A DNA stretch of 64,000 bases from Microdochium bolleyi (taxonomy: Eukaryota > Ascomycota > Sordariomycetes > Xylariales > Microdochiaceae). This document shows, one piece after another, positions 44,421 to 55,738 of this stretch (position 1 is its first letter; the number at the start of each line of letters is the position of its first letter). The translations under genes were made by a program, and so were the position numbers. The stretch is taken from NCBI GenBank assembly GCA_001566295.1, contig KQ964246.1, positions 1,302,001-1,366,000 of the forward strand. The letters are read 5' to 3'. The notes under the pieces are model-generated. The model saw nothing but the letters and a program-made list of their open reading frames with translations, was not told the origin of the DNA and did no database searches.

Positions 44421-46406
44421 TCACGTGGCATCAATGATGATTCTCTCGCTCTTCCGGCTCCTCGCGACGCCCAGCGGCGTGACGTACGGCGAGTGCAGCG
44501 GATCCTCAGGGACCACCAAGGTAGGAGTCGCCGTCTTGGGCGTCACCATCCGAGCGCTCTCTCCGCTCGCCGGGCTGGCTTGCAACCGGGGAGTCCTCGA
44601 TGCGGACACCATGGTGGACTTGTTGTGCGTCGAGACGATGCTGAGCTTGGGCTGGAGGAGCTGCCTCTGTTGTCTCGACACGGATATCTGGCGGGCAATA
44701 GAGACCTCGGCAGGTGTCATGTCCCGCCCGCCGCCAATCATCACGGGGTCCGTCTCGTCGACATCCGTGTCTGTGTACAAGGATATCTGAGAGTTAAGGG
44801 TCCGGTACGTCAGGGCTGAGGATGTTGACGAGTTGGCCATGTGCTTGGCGCTCGAGGTTGAGACAGATGCTGATATCAGTGAGGATGAAGATGTGCTGGC
44901 GGCTGGAGCCCTGAAGACTGCCGTCGGTGATGCCTGTTGCTCGCGCACAACCGGTATCTGCCTCGGTGGAGACTCGTATATGGTTTGTTTCGGAGTCTGG
45001 TTGCTGGCTTTCAAGTCACTTGGTGCAGCACCTGGAGAGTCGAGTTCCATGGGTGACTCAATGATTGGGCTCGGCTCGCCCCCTCCGGCGAAGTATGATG
45101 CTCTTGGTGGGTGTCTCTGATCACCTCGCGCCCGAGCCAGCGAGGCTATCGTGAGCTTCCCCTTTTGTGGCGAGTCTCGCAGGTGATTGTATGAAGGGGT
45201 TGGGGATGGTTCAGCTATGACGAGTTTGGATTCAGATGTTTTCTGGTCAAAGTTGGCCCTGGTGGGGGATGGAAGGTGCGCAGGAGAGGTGTTTGACCGA
45301 GTTAGCGCGGAGTGAGGTGATAGCATGTGGCTGCCACTCTGCCCCGTCTTCCTCGGGGCGCTATCCTGTGGAAACAACAGGAATGATGGTGAGCGAGCAT
45401 GCGTGCCCGTAACTGGCGAGGTGGCACGTCTCAAATCGCGGAACGATGCGATCTTCTGGAATCCTGGGTGTCAGCGGCGCCTCCTCCTTACGTAGATTAT
45501 AACAAACAAACATACCCTTGGTTCCTCGTTGGACTCGCCAACAGTCTTCAATTGTTCTAAGGCTCCCTGGCGTCGGGACAACAGGGACGTCCTTGAAGGA
45601 TTCAGGACTTTTTCGAACATGACGCTGTACCGTTCCAGCTCGATGCTCGGGATATTGACGTCCAACATGCCACTTTGGCCATCTTGAGGGTCAAGAGCCT
45701 TGCTGCTGGCGCCATACGGCGAAGGCATTGGAGGGGCTACTTGGTTCGTTTTCGCCTTCCTCATCTTAGAGACTGATGGTCTTCTCTTGCTTTCCTTGCC
45801 GTAATCCTGGGGAGAGGGCATCGTCTGAGATCTGTTCATGGGTGGTTTACTCCACGTGTCTCCTGACCTAGGAGTTTGCGGGAAGTCGGGCCGTGATTTT
45901 GAAGATGCCATATCGTTCTGGTTAGGGGCTGGTGACTGGCTTGACGACTCCGACGGCCTCCGCCCGAACATTCCGAAGATCTTCCATTTTCCAGATGCCT
46001 TCCTCGGTAACGGAGCGTTTGGTGAGGTAACATCAATTCCTGCAACGTACGGCGAGGTCATGGCCGGGCTACCCGCGCTCTTGGGGTTTTGCAGGACGGA
46101 ATCATTCCTTTGCGGAGGCGCAAAGGATGGGCTACCCAGGGCCATGCCAATTTGTTCTTCTCGAGGTGTCGGTGCCCACGCAGTAGGCGCATATCTTTGC
46201 TCGATGTAATTCGACGTAGGGCTAGCATCTGGTGTCGGTAACCCCCTTGGTGGAACGTACCGTCCTGTACGTGCTCCAGCTTTGCCGGTGACTATCCATG
46301 AGTCGTCTCGTGATATCCTCTTGTCCAGCCGCCTCTTGTCCACGTTGAAGCTGTCCAGTGTCCCACTCTGAGAGTGTAATCCGTCTGAAGATGATGGCCT
46401 CGCCAT
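44421..46406 (-). CDS. large disordered fungal protein of unknown function
   Basis: Exon 1 (46406-45516) and exon 2 (45455-44421) encode 641 residues, joined in phase 0 at NEEPR-KIASFRD. The protein is Ser/Pro-rich with few hydrophobic stretches. Two short ordered-looking segments stand out: KWKIFGMFGRRPSES, and IELERYSVMFEKVLNP followed by SLLSRRQGALEQLKTVGE, the latter probably an amphipathic helix pair. I have a weak memory of similar segments in uncharacterised fungal proteins but cannot name a family. The many Ser-Pro sites suggest a phosphorylated scaffold, which is inference only. In-frame ATGs at 46598 and 46754 would extend the N-terminus; 46406 is chosen because the charged, conserved-looking sequence starts there. 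Confidence 0.65.
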
Positions 46407-49400
46407 TGTGCGAAGGCGGGGTCGAGGAGACGGTGTTGATGGTGTGGACTGGACCTCACAGAGGCAAGTCTTGAGTAAAGAAGAGGACAAAGTAAGAGGG
46501 TGAGGTTGGAATCCTAGCGAAACAGGACTGGACCCAGAACAATTAACCTCATTCGGTCTGCCCATGAACGGAAGGCAGTGGGCGACTAGTTTTAACATTG
46601 CCGGGGTCTGAGGATTTGAGGAAAGGTGACTGGGGGATATCCCTGAGGATCTGACGTGACCCCCGGAGTCGAGCAACCAAATGAGAAAAGAGTCATGTAA
46701 CCAACGCTGTTCTGCACCACGAATGATGGCTTGCAGAGATGCCAAACAATCCACGACAGCAGAAACCGAAACAGAACAAGATGGCAGAAGACCTAGACTA
46801 ACGAACAGAAAGGGACGCGTATTTCAGCGTCCAGCCACGCGTAACACGGTTCCCAACATCTCATCCATATCATGATGACTAGGGCAATCGAACACAACGG
46901 CGGGTTCAGGAGTGCTCCATATGCTTTGGGCGCCTGCTCGTCCTACCTGAGAAGTCACACGAGCGGAGGCACATGCGCTCGAGGCTATTGTGGGAGCTTG
47001 CAAGCGCGTTAGCCGTGGCTCTACAGCGCTGATTCCCAACACCAACCAACCTACTCGCTCCGCATGATGGATCCATGGGAACAGGTCTGGTCGTAGCGGC
47101 GTTTTGGGAACGGCGACGGAAAGCCCACTCTCCCACTCAAGGCGGAGCCTGAGGGCTGGAGTGGGTGCTTCACTCGCCGGGGCACCCTTGCCCGGCGGCG
47201 TACCTTGCAGCATCTGCAGGCAGGTTGATGAGAGGGTGAGAGGGGCGGGTGCGTGTCGCGTGTCAGATAGAGAAAGGCACGTACTAGTTGCGCTGCAGCA
47301 CACCAACAAGTGCATGATAAAGGGATAATCCAACGCTTCAAGTCCCTGGTCTCACGGGCGATCTGGAGTCGCAACAACGTCCAGGATGTCTCCGCCGGCA
47401 TTTCACATCAACGAGATGAGGCCCGCATCGTCTGGTCGTTTCGTGCATCTCAAGCCGGCTCCTTAGTGCTTCTTTGGTGACCGCTGCTGATTGGCGTCGG
47501 CATCGCAAGTCTGACGCAAGGAGTTGGGCACTCCGTGAGCACTCCTGGGCGTGCTTTGTCGCCCAGTAGTTCATCTTGCTATTGCTGGTTGGGCCACGAC
47601 ATGTTCCTCGGATGTTGGCTGGCCCCCTGGCTGTGCTCAGCTCGTCCCGTGTTGGACAGCAGCAGTTCCTCAGCCAAGGCACCCCATAGTAGGGAGAGTT
47701 GCTCCTGTGCCTCCTGCTTGGAGTCGCTGCCAGGTCATGTTGTGCGGTTTGCGCGGGAGGGAGGGTGGTTGCGTGTTTCACAAGAACGGGCGGACTGCCA
47801 GAAATCAACAAGCGCATTCCACTGCTTAGCGCCTCAAGCTGCCATCCTCGGACGGGACGGGAGAGCAGTGACTGCCATGAGGCTGAGCGCAACACTTAAC
47901 CGTGATGAGTAGGCGATGTTCCACGCAAGCTTCATACGACTTGTTGAATGTAACTCCACTGCTCACAGAGGAGAGACAGAAAAGGATGTACTCGTGGAGT
48001 TCGCTGGTTCCAAGATTACTTCAACTCACATGCAAGTAAGATTGCCTCCTCATAGGTTGAAACAGGTGTTGCGCGCAATCTACCGGCTATATTGTCGTAT
48101 CATCACAGGCAGCGAGTCTCCGTTCGAAGTACCTCGCTGCTTGGCCAGCTGAGCATGGGGCTGAATATGACAGCGACAACAGCGAGAGGCGGATCGACTC
48201 ATGGCCCCCCCGGAGCAACTTGCAGGGGTGATGGGGTGCTTGGTTTCATGTCAAATCCCTTGCAATCGCTGCTAAGCAGGGATCTAGGCGTGGTTTCAGA
48301 AGTTGATGGGCGGCAGTTGGCGCTTCGAGAACAATGGCTCATGTGTCTTCGAGTCGCCGGAGTCGCTGCTGTCTGCCTCACGATGGCACTCTGTCGTCTT
48401 CGGCAGTTGAGGTACGAGAAGATGCTCGTCTTCGGGAAGCTCGAGCCTCCCTAGGTGGAGACGAGACCACATCACGGCGCGCCGCCAACTTTGCACGGAC
48501 TGGTTATTTCTAGCCAGCCTTTGCGGAAGCCATGGCCAAGAAGCGGTTTTCGCGACTCTGTGCCCCGTCTTGTTGACGGGCGAGCGAGGAAGCAGACTGA
48601 TGGGAAGGACGCTGATGACTTTGGCATTCAACGGCCTAGGGCCGGTGGCTGGGGGGTGAACAATATCCACTCAGCTCGGAGGCCAAAGCTTCGTAGTCAC
48701 GCTGGCAGCTCGGAGCGTTGTTTAGAGCACCGCTTTCAGCGCAAACTTGTCGGAATGAACAGCCCTCGCAGCGGCACGGTTGGGCTGCTGGTGTCAAAGT
48801 GGCCTGCTGGCACCCCGAGAACATGTGAAGCTGTAGTCTAGAACGACGGCGAGTCCAGGTCAGATCAGGTGGAGATGGATCGCTCACAAATCATTTAATC
48901 TGGAACTCGATCTTAGGCGTGTGAGAGCTTTGGGACTTGCGTGAGAAGCGCGAAGCCGCACAGATCACGCCAGTCCTGGCTTCGTCATGCCAGCCGGACA
49001 TGGCAAAGTCGGCTTTGCTGAAGAACCAGAGTGGCGTCGAGAAAAAGAAATGCACACTTGGGATGACGGCAAGTGGGTATTCTGCTTGCCAGCACGGAGG
49101 TTTATCACTGCAACCCTGCCCCCGTTGTGATGTATCGCAGCAATGATGTACATATGTCGGCAGTCCAACAAGACTTGTCGGCTACCCAGCTTTGTTGTTG
49201 ATCAGCCCTGCCAACGTTGAGCTGTGCTGCCCCTCCCCTCCACAGCAACTTGGGGAGCTTGCTCCAAGAGTGGGCTGCTGCCCCTCCTCGACAGCTCACC
49301 AGTGGGATTTATTGTGTGCTGGACGGTGTGGATTCCGCGCGCCGCCGCTGACCCGTTACCAGCCAGCAGCAGCTCGTTCTTTGTTCTGCCTCGCAACTTC

Positions 49401-49525
49401 TTGTCATCCACCACTGACCTCACATCCCCTCATCGCATTCCGCAACTACCGAGCAGCTTACTTGCTACTCAAACCCCTGACAACTCCTCGCCTTCGAGTA
49501 CCTCGAACACCTCACACCATCCAAG
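46407..49525. other. 3.1-kb gene-free region before profilin
   Basis: The genes on each side point away from it. No frame encodes a recognisable domain, and I found no good pair of splice sites linking the short frames. The last 300 bp are a CT-rich leader for profilin. The rest may hold noncoding transcripts or simply spacer. Confidence 0.45.
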
Positions 49526-50300
49526 ATGTCGTGGCAAGGTCCGTACAAGCTAACCCCCCGCTCTGGCGACTTCGACGTGCCGCCACCCGTGCTTTGAAGA
49601 CAGCCACGCTAACAGACCGCATCTTGTCCACAGCATACGTTGACGACAGGTACGACAGAACTTTGCAGGACGCATTCCATACTCGACAAGACTGGACCCT
49701 TTTACTGACAGACTTCCGGAACACAGCCTCGTCAAGAGCGGCCACATCGATAAGGGCGCCATTGTGTCCGCCGCTGGCGACAGTGCCTGGGCGACAAGCT
49801 CCGGATTCAACGTACGCCGAGCCTCATTCTCCTTGTTCTCTACACTCCTATCCGATGTCGTGTCTGGATCGACCAGAGTCACAATCAACTCGACACAGGC
49901 GCGCTGGATGTAGAAGGGAAAAGTGCTGACCACAAGATCGACACAGCTCTCGGCCGGTGAGATGAAGGCGCTAGCCGACATCTACGCCAACAAGGCCAAC
50001 GCCGAGAAGGCTCAGGCCGAGGGTATCTACATCGCTGGTGACCGCTACGTCGTAGCTCAGATCGAGGAGCGAACCATCTACGCCCGCAAGGTTCGTCAAA
50101 ACAAGTCATGTCCCCACTTCGAGCTGGAATTTACAGCTGATTCACGTGATGTTCTCCCCCAACAGGGCAGGCTCGGTGTTGTCATCTGCAAGACGAAGCA
50201 GGCCATCCTCGTCGGTCACCACTCGGACACCATGGTCGCTGGTAACTCGAGACAGACTGTCGAGGCTTTGGCTGACTACCTCACCGGTGTCGGCTACTAA
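49526..50300 (+). CDS. profilin
   Basis: Exons 49526-49538, 49634-49649, 49727-49811, 49947-50090 and 50166-50300 encode 130 residues. Exon 1 is 13 nt and exon 2 only 16 nt; together they give MSWQAYVDDS, the conserved actin-binding start, which no single frame shows. It continues LVKSGHIDKGAIVSAAGDSAWATSSGFN, LSAGEMKALADIY, ERTIYARK, and ends VICKTKQAILVGHHSDT...ADYLTGVGY. Profilin binds actin monomers, poly-proline and phosphoinositides and drives actin assembly at hyphal tips. Intron 1 has a weak donor (GTCCGT). Intron 4 (50091-50165, 75 nt) is stop-free and in frame. Length is normal for fungal profilin. Confidence 0.94.
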
Positions 50301-51097
50301 GCGGAGTGCTCGACATGAAAGGCATACGCAACAAACGGCATCAAAGCAGATATGCTGGCTTTGCAATGACCGGCCGAGACCAGCGACCAACACATTTAGC
50401 CCCGGCGCCAACAACTTTGGAGGCCGGCAGGCTTGGAGGTTGCATACGTCGGCGCCTGGAGCTCTCTCCCTCACAATCTAGACTTTCGAGTTATGCAAAG
50501 CCGAAAAACACAGCAGGATGTTTTCCAGCACGACTTTTTCCATGTCAACCTTTCTTTCTCGAGTACAAGATACCCAACGTCTGGATCTTGCCCACTGTTG
50601 ACTGTGCCACGAATGTCAGGCAGCATCTCCTTACTTAGCTCAAATTTGATCATTCTGTGATCATGAATCTTCTATCTGTGTGTTCCTCAGCACATTACCG
50701 TTTCATGATGGGGCCTTAAGCGGTGGTGTTGAAGGCTCGAAAAATGTGGCTGGTTTCTCCGGAGGCACCGCCTGGCTTCGTGAACGGCCTATATACGAAT
50801 TAATATGAATCTAAGTCGAACGTCTATAGCAAAATCCATGGTAAGCCTTTCTACCTTTTATCTGTGCCAACACCTATTACGCCTTGCCAGCATCGGGCCT
50901 TGAGGACAAACTTGCCACTACGCCCCTACAATGCCGTACATCGCCCTGCTTCTGAATGACTGGGGGTCTCGGGAAAGACCCATTACTCCCAAGGTCTTCC
51001 GCTTCATGCGTGTGATCAAAGCACACAGGATAGTGCTGTACCCTGATGCATGCTCGCCGCCCAAGCTCTGCCCTTGCGCCACCCCGTTTCCACCATC
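50301..51097. other. convergent 3' region, profilin and GOT1
   Basis: Both neighbouring genes end here; 797 bp, AT-richer in the middle. No gene recognised. Confidence 0.5.
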
Positions 51098-51989
51098 TCA
51101 TACAGGCAGCTCCGCGTTCCGCCGCCCGCCGAGGCCCGTCCTGTCGATCAGGACGCCGATGTAAGGTCCCACAACGGGCGCGTTCCTTGCGAACGCTGCA
51201 ATCGTGCCGAGGAAGTCGCCAAAAAGGACCATGATGCCGTACAGCTCGACGAGGAAGCCGATCAGGGGCCAGCGGATAAGGATCAGGAGCAGGCCGAGGA
51301 AGAAAGCGGCCGTGCCCTTGGCCTTTTGCTTGCGCGCGAAGAAGAGTAGCGTCTTTTGAGGGCCGATTATTATTGTCAGGCCGATGAGGAAGAGGATCTG
51401 TTGTTGAGTGTAAGTGGTGTGCTGGCTTCGGGATGAGGACTGTGGTGTGTCCTGTAGGCGATCGCGCTTGTTGTTGGACTCGCGTGGGCTGCGCCAGATC
51501 GTAGGAAGGGAGGTGCTCAACGTACATTGCCCATGGCAAGCCTATCGGCGACAGCATTAGCCAGAGAACGAGTTGCGATCAACAAGACTAACGAGAGCAC
51601 GCAGCTAGAAATCCGCAGGGAGGAAACTCACATAGCTCGATCAAAGAAGAGCATCACTCCTCCGATGAGGAAGAAGCCACCTGCACGCAAACATTCATAT
51701 GAGCCTCCCCATCTCCGTTTCCTGGATCGCATAGACGTGTTGGGCTTTGCAGCAGAAGCGCGAGTCGGTTCGCAGGGTCAATAAGGGTACGCACCGCCGG
51801 AGCAGAAGGCGACTCCGATCTCTGTGTGAAAAATGGTCAGCAAGTCGTCCTGAACTACAAGAGCACATTTGTCGTCCATGCGCACGAGTTTCGAGCTGCA
51901 TCGCAGGTATCGAAGGGTCCGTGGAGGGGCAACGATGGATCAGTGCAGGTAGACGTAACCGACGTACTTTGGGAGTCTGATAACCACAT
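51098..51989 (-). CDS. GOT1: Got1, Golgi/ER-vesicle tetraspanning membrane protein
   Basis: Exons 51989-51968, 51821-51795, 51680-51632, 51541-51526 and 51397-51098 encode 137 residues; yeast Got1 has 138. Exons 1 to 4 are 22, 27, 49 and 16 nt, so the N-terminal half appears only after splicing: MWLSDSQ, KIGVAFCSGG, GFFLIGGVMLFFDRAM, LAMGN, then ILFLIGLTIIIGPQKTLLFF. Four hydrophobic segments are predicted, with the conserved GPQKT loop between the second and third. The C-terminus ends GGRRNAELPV. Got1 cycles between ER and Golgi and supports vesicle fusion or COPII function. All four introns have GT..AG ends and the frame closes throughout. Confidence 0.93.
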
Positions 51990-53550
51990 GGTGGGCATTG
52001 TCGAGAGCTGGTTGCAGCTTGGAGAAGCTGAAGTTGTGTGCAAAAGGTAAGTCTGGTTGGGTACAGTCCGGCGAGAGGGTACGTCGAAAAGGTCGTGTGA
52101 GGTTCGCAAAACGTGTCGTGTCTAGTATGAGTGCTTGGTTCCCTGGCTGGTGGTGGTGCGGAACGGCCCCGAGTCGCATTATGGGAGGTAAGACAGCCAG
52201 AAAAAGAAGTGGTGCCTGCCTGTCACGTCGAAAGCCGTTCAGTGGCTGCAAGTGTTGGGGCTCCCTTGATTGCTGAATCCCCCTGACATGTGTTCAAGTG
52301 TCTGCAGATTCCCAAGGGGCAAATGCTTGGACGATCTTATTTTATCAGGAATCTCCATGTGTGCAACACTGGTCCAGTCTGCACTTGCACGCTCGACAAA
52401 AAGGTCAAAAACGGATGCACACGCTGTGCCGGCTGACGTTCATGAAACGTTTGAACAAGAGCAATTGTGAATCTGACCATAGGCAATGCACTTGTAAACA
52501 CATCAGCCGGTACAGTTTCTCACACTGTTAAATTTTGCTGGGTACTTGAGGTGTGTGACCGAATACGCACTGTACGGGTACTGTTGAGTCGCTTCTTAAA
52601 AATCAAGCCAGCCCAGACCCCAAGTAGTTTCTCCTGGGTGTAGCTGTCCCCCCGGAATAAGGACACTGTCCCCGCACTGTTGAACTGCACCCTGAACTGG
52701 CCGAGGTTGAGGTGTGCGGTGGAGAATACATACTGTACCAGTGCCCTCTTAATAAAAATTTGGCCGGCCAGAAGCTCACGCAGCTTTCCCTCTTTCCCAC
52801 CAACCAGCTTTGTCCGATGACTGAGCTGCGGACAGACAACCACAACACCGCACAATGAGCCGCATGAGTGAATGCCCTCTCGAAAGTCTCGCATTCATTC
52901 CCAGGCGCCTTGCGCAACGCTGGCATGGAGATTCCAGCTAGGCATTTGCAAGCTTTCCTACAGACCGCGTCGCGTCATGAAGAATATTAAGGTAGGGACA
53001 GTGAGCTGTGACGACCGAGGAACCATGCAAGATTTACGAGGTTGAACCTCAATCAGCGTTGCGTTTTGTCCATCTACTCTACTATCAAACGCCCATATAC
53101 AACATGCCGCGGCGTCATCTGGCTCTCCGTAGCCATGGCCACTGAGAGAGACGTTTCCCCCATTCGCTCTCGGTACCCGTCAGATACAGGCAGAGAACAA
53201 CCCCATAGGAAGGAAGAACTCTTTCCCGATCGCGATTAAGCCGGAGCGTAACCTGTCATCCGGCGGCCGAGAGGCTTCCGGTGCGTAGGATAGGCTTGAC
53301 TTTGACGGTCGAACATGTCTGTGGACAAGCTAGTCTGTTGTCTTTGCACGTTGTGATCCTGTGGTCCACGAGGGCTCTTTCTAGATCTATGTCGCATTCA
53401 TTGTGAAAATACTGTAGCTGGACATGTAAGCCGTCACGTGTAAGGCGTCCGTGTCGGCCGTGGCTCAACGTCGTATGAACAGCAAGGCATGCTTGATCGC
53501 TCCGCCCAATGTCGAAAAGGAGTTGAAAATACCAGTGCCGTAGACTGGGC
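51990..53550. other. 1.6-kb gene-free region between GOT1 and IES6
   Basis: Upstream of GOT1 and downstream of IES6, both on the minus strand. No coding gene found. It contains a degenerate duplicated segment at 52548-52772. Confidence 0.5.
52548..52772. repeat. degenerate tandem duplication, two copies about 162 bp apart
   Basis: Copy A (52548-52615) and copy B (52709-52772) share, in order, GAGGTGTG, GAATAC, ACTGTAC, a CTTA/AAAAAT block and GCCAGCC or GCCGGCC, with similar spacing. A third partial likeness (CACTGT...ACTGTTGA) lies between them at about 52665-52685. The copies have diverged strongly. Confidence 0.5.
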
Positions 53551-54204
53551 TCATTTGAGTACAGTATGCGCACCACGAGCCTCCAGATACTGCTCTCCCA
53601 CACCTTGCGGTAATGAGCGGATGAACCCAAAGACTTCCCTGTTGTGGTATCGGAGCCTGCTCTTCGGGTCCAAGTAAGGCGCTGGTAGTCCTGTGATGTC
53701 GCAATACCGCTTTGTGTGCGCTAGGCTCGGCGCCGACTCGATGTTGGTATACGTCGCGCTCGGAGCTTGCGAGCTGCCCACGGCGACCAGGGACCCCACC
53801 GCGCCGCCGTTCTGCTTCAGGCTCTTCTCAAGGACCAGCTTCGACAGGCTCTGCGACGCCTGCGCGAGGTTCGGCGGTGCGGTATTACCGCTCACGGGCG
53901 TCGATGTGCCGCTTGTCGAGAGCCCGTCATTGTTCTTGTCGTCGTCCTTCGCTGCGTGTCCGTTGCCGCCGTCAATGTCCATTGGGGTCACTGCGCCACT
54001 GTTGTTGTCTAGGGGAGTCGCGGCAATTGATGCCGACGCGGCCTCTCGTCGTGTGGCATCGCCAATGATGGCCTTGATGTTCTTGTTGCGGCGCTGGTTG
54101 GGCTTCCAGTGCGGGTTGCGGAAGGACTTGTGAATCGAGTGAATGTCGAGCTTGTCGATGAGCTCTTGGTGGGCGATCTGGGCCTCTGTAGGTTGTGTAG
54201 CCAT
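53551..54204 (-). CDS. IES6: Ies6, INO80 chromatin-remodelling complex subunit
   Basis: A single-exon gene of 217 residues. The N-terminus has FRNPHWKPNQRRNKNIKAIIGD, the middle is disordered, and the C-terminus carries the YL1-C domain (about 164-193: KRYCDITGLPAPYLDPKSRLRYHN), then FIRSLPQGVGEQYLEARGAHTVLK. Ies6 binds Arp5, and the pair forms a separable module of INO80 that couples ATP hydrolysis to nucleosome sliding and contacts the nucleosome. Its partner ARP5 lies 1.5 kb away. The gene shares a 399-bp upstream region with DAD4. Confidence 0.95.
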   Translation of the reverse strand: MATQPTEAQIAHQELIDKLDIHSIHKSFRNPHWKPNQRRNKNIKAIIGDATRREAASASIAATPLDNNSGAVTPMDIDGGNGHAAKDDDKNNDGLSTSGTSTPVSGNTAPPNLAQASQSLSKLVLEKSLKQNGGAVGSLVAVGSSQAPSATYTNIESAPSLAHTKRYCDITGLPAPYLDPKSRLRYHNREVFGFIRSLPQGVGEQYLEARGAHTVLK

Positions 54205-54603
54205 GTTGACGGGGGACTCCGTAGACCTTGCACAGTAGGAGAGAGGATGCGATTGTCGCGAGGTGAGTGGGAAGCTGGTCGAGTTCGTGCACTTCGTGAT
54301 ACAACTCGAATGCCGGGCTGGTCGAGACTCGTCGACTTGAGTGTTGGAGTAGGGTGGATCTCAAACTGCGGCTGGGAGCTCTTCCGCAGTCGCTGCCTCA
54401 ATTCCAGGCTTAAACGCGCCCGCAGCCTTCCCACGCGTGCGGCGGCCCCAGAACCGCTCTGTCATGCTACACCGCCTTCCTCGTGCTTGAAGGTGTCCGA
54501 CAACAAGCCCTCCCAACCATACTGAAGCGCGCTCTGGCAGACCAGTGGTGTTGATCGACCACCACACGCAGCAACAACCTGGGAACGAGTGCATGCGAAC
54601 AGC
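54205..54603. other. bidirectional promoter, IES6 and DAD4
   Basis: 399 bp separate the two start codons. An upstream ATG at 54593, out of frame with DAD4, would overlap the DAD4 start if it lies within the transcript. Confidence 0.5.
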
Positions 54604-55096
54604 ATGGTGAGGTCGACCTGTCCTGAAGGCTGTCAGCGCAGATACTGACCATGGTTCCTGCTGCTCATTAGGAGAGCCCTCACGAGCATCAGCAGAACCT
54701 GCTGCTCTCTCGCATCGTGACCAATGTTGTAAGTCGTTCTGCCATCGGCGGCAGAGCCCCGCGTCTTCAAAAGCAGCAGCTGTTGATGCACCACCCGCCA
54801 TCTAGGAAAAGCTCAATGAGGCTATTGTCATCATGAACAAGAATCTGCAGGTCAGTCGTTGGGCTTTGATATTTCGAGTCCGGCTGGCACCTCCTCATGC
54901 TGACGGCGATTGCGACTCCAGGACATCAACGTGCAGAACATGAATGTGGAGCTTGTTGCGCAGATGTTCAAGAACTACCAGTCCAATGTTCTATTCCATC
55001 TAGAAGGTAACACACCCCTTGCAATCGTTATGGAAGGACCACATCATAATGACCGTCATTTCGGTAGCCACGGACAATCTCAAGGAGCCCTCATGA
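54604..55096 (+). CDS. DAD4: Dad4, DASH/Dam1 kinetochore complex subunit
   Basis: Exons 54604-54606, 54672-54728, 54806-54850, 54922-55006 and 55068-55096 encode 72 residues, exactly the yeast Dad4 length. The first coding exon is the ATG alone, followed at once by a GTGAGG donor. The spliced protein reads MESPHEHQQNLLLSRIV, EKLNEAIVIMNKNLQ, DINVQNMNVELVAQMFKNYQ, SNVLFHLE and ends ATDNLKEPS. It is one long helical hairpin. Dad4 is a subunit of the DASH ring that couples kinetochores to microtubule plus ends and is needed for bipolar attachment. No intron-containing stretch gives a long open frame, so simple ORF searches miss this gene. A CTGGTG microsatellite follows in the 3' flank (about 55104-55121). 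Confidence 0.95.
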
Positions 55097-55738
55097 GCGC
55101 TCTGGTGCTGGTGCTGGTGCTTGTGCACCTGTTCTGGGGGATGGTGTCCCGGGAAATGTGGCCTGGGAGGCGTCCGGCTTAGCTTGGGGACTGGACGGGC
55201 GAGCCGAGCTTTAGAGAATCAACCTAGACATGAATTCGCGTTGCCTGAGAGACGGCGTGAGCCTAGTTCAGTGTTTCGTGTCGGCCGTCGTGCTATCTCG
55301 TGGTGAACTGTTCGGCGACCCAAGCTCGGAGGGTTTGGTGGTACCCCTGCTTACGGAGTGCGCTGCCGGAGCGAGCTGTCGCTGGAGTGCAGTTGGAGCC
55401 GCGATTGTGCGATTTGGCGCCGCCGACGCCCAAAAAGTAATACGGCGCAAGACAACTTCCAACAACCAGGACGCCTTGACCCCAGCTGCGACAGCTGGTC
55501 CGAGACGCCACCCGACGACCCTGTCAACATCGCCGACTGCCATTATCCATCGCCAAAGACGTGATCTGGCCCCAGGCGCATCCAAGGGCATAGTGGCATG
55601 ATGCCCTTTTAAGATCGTGACCAGCCGCGAAACTTCGACTGCGGCGCACGCTCCCTCATCACGCTCCCGTCCTCGCCCTCGCGTCCGAGCTCCAACCACC
55701 GCTCGCCAACAATCCCCAACAAAGCTATACGCATCGAC
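55097..55738. other. intergenic, DAD4 3' end and ARP5 promoter
   Basis: 642 bp between two plus-strand genes. The antisense frame 55268-55879 has no family resemblance and is not called. Confidence 0.5.

Noticed and set aside
47338..47895. 185-residue minus-strand frame in the region before profilin
   Set aside because: Arg/Cys/Ser-rich with no domain; chance frame.
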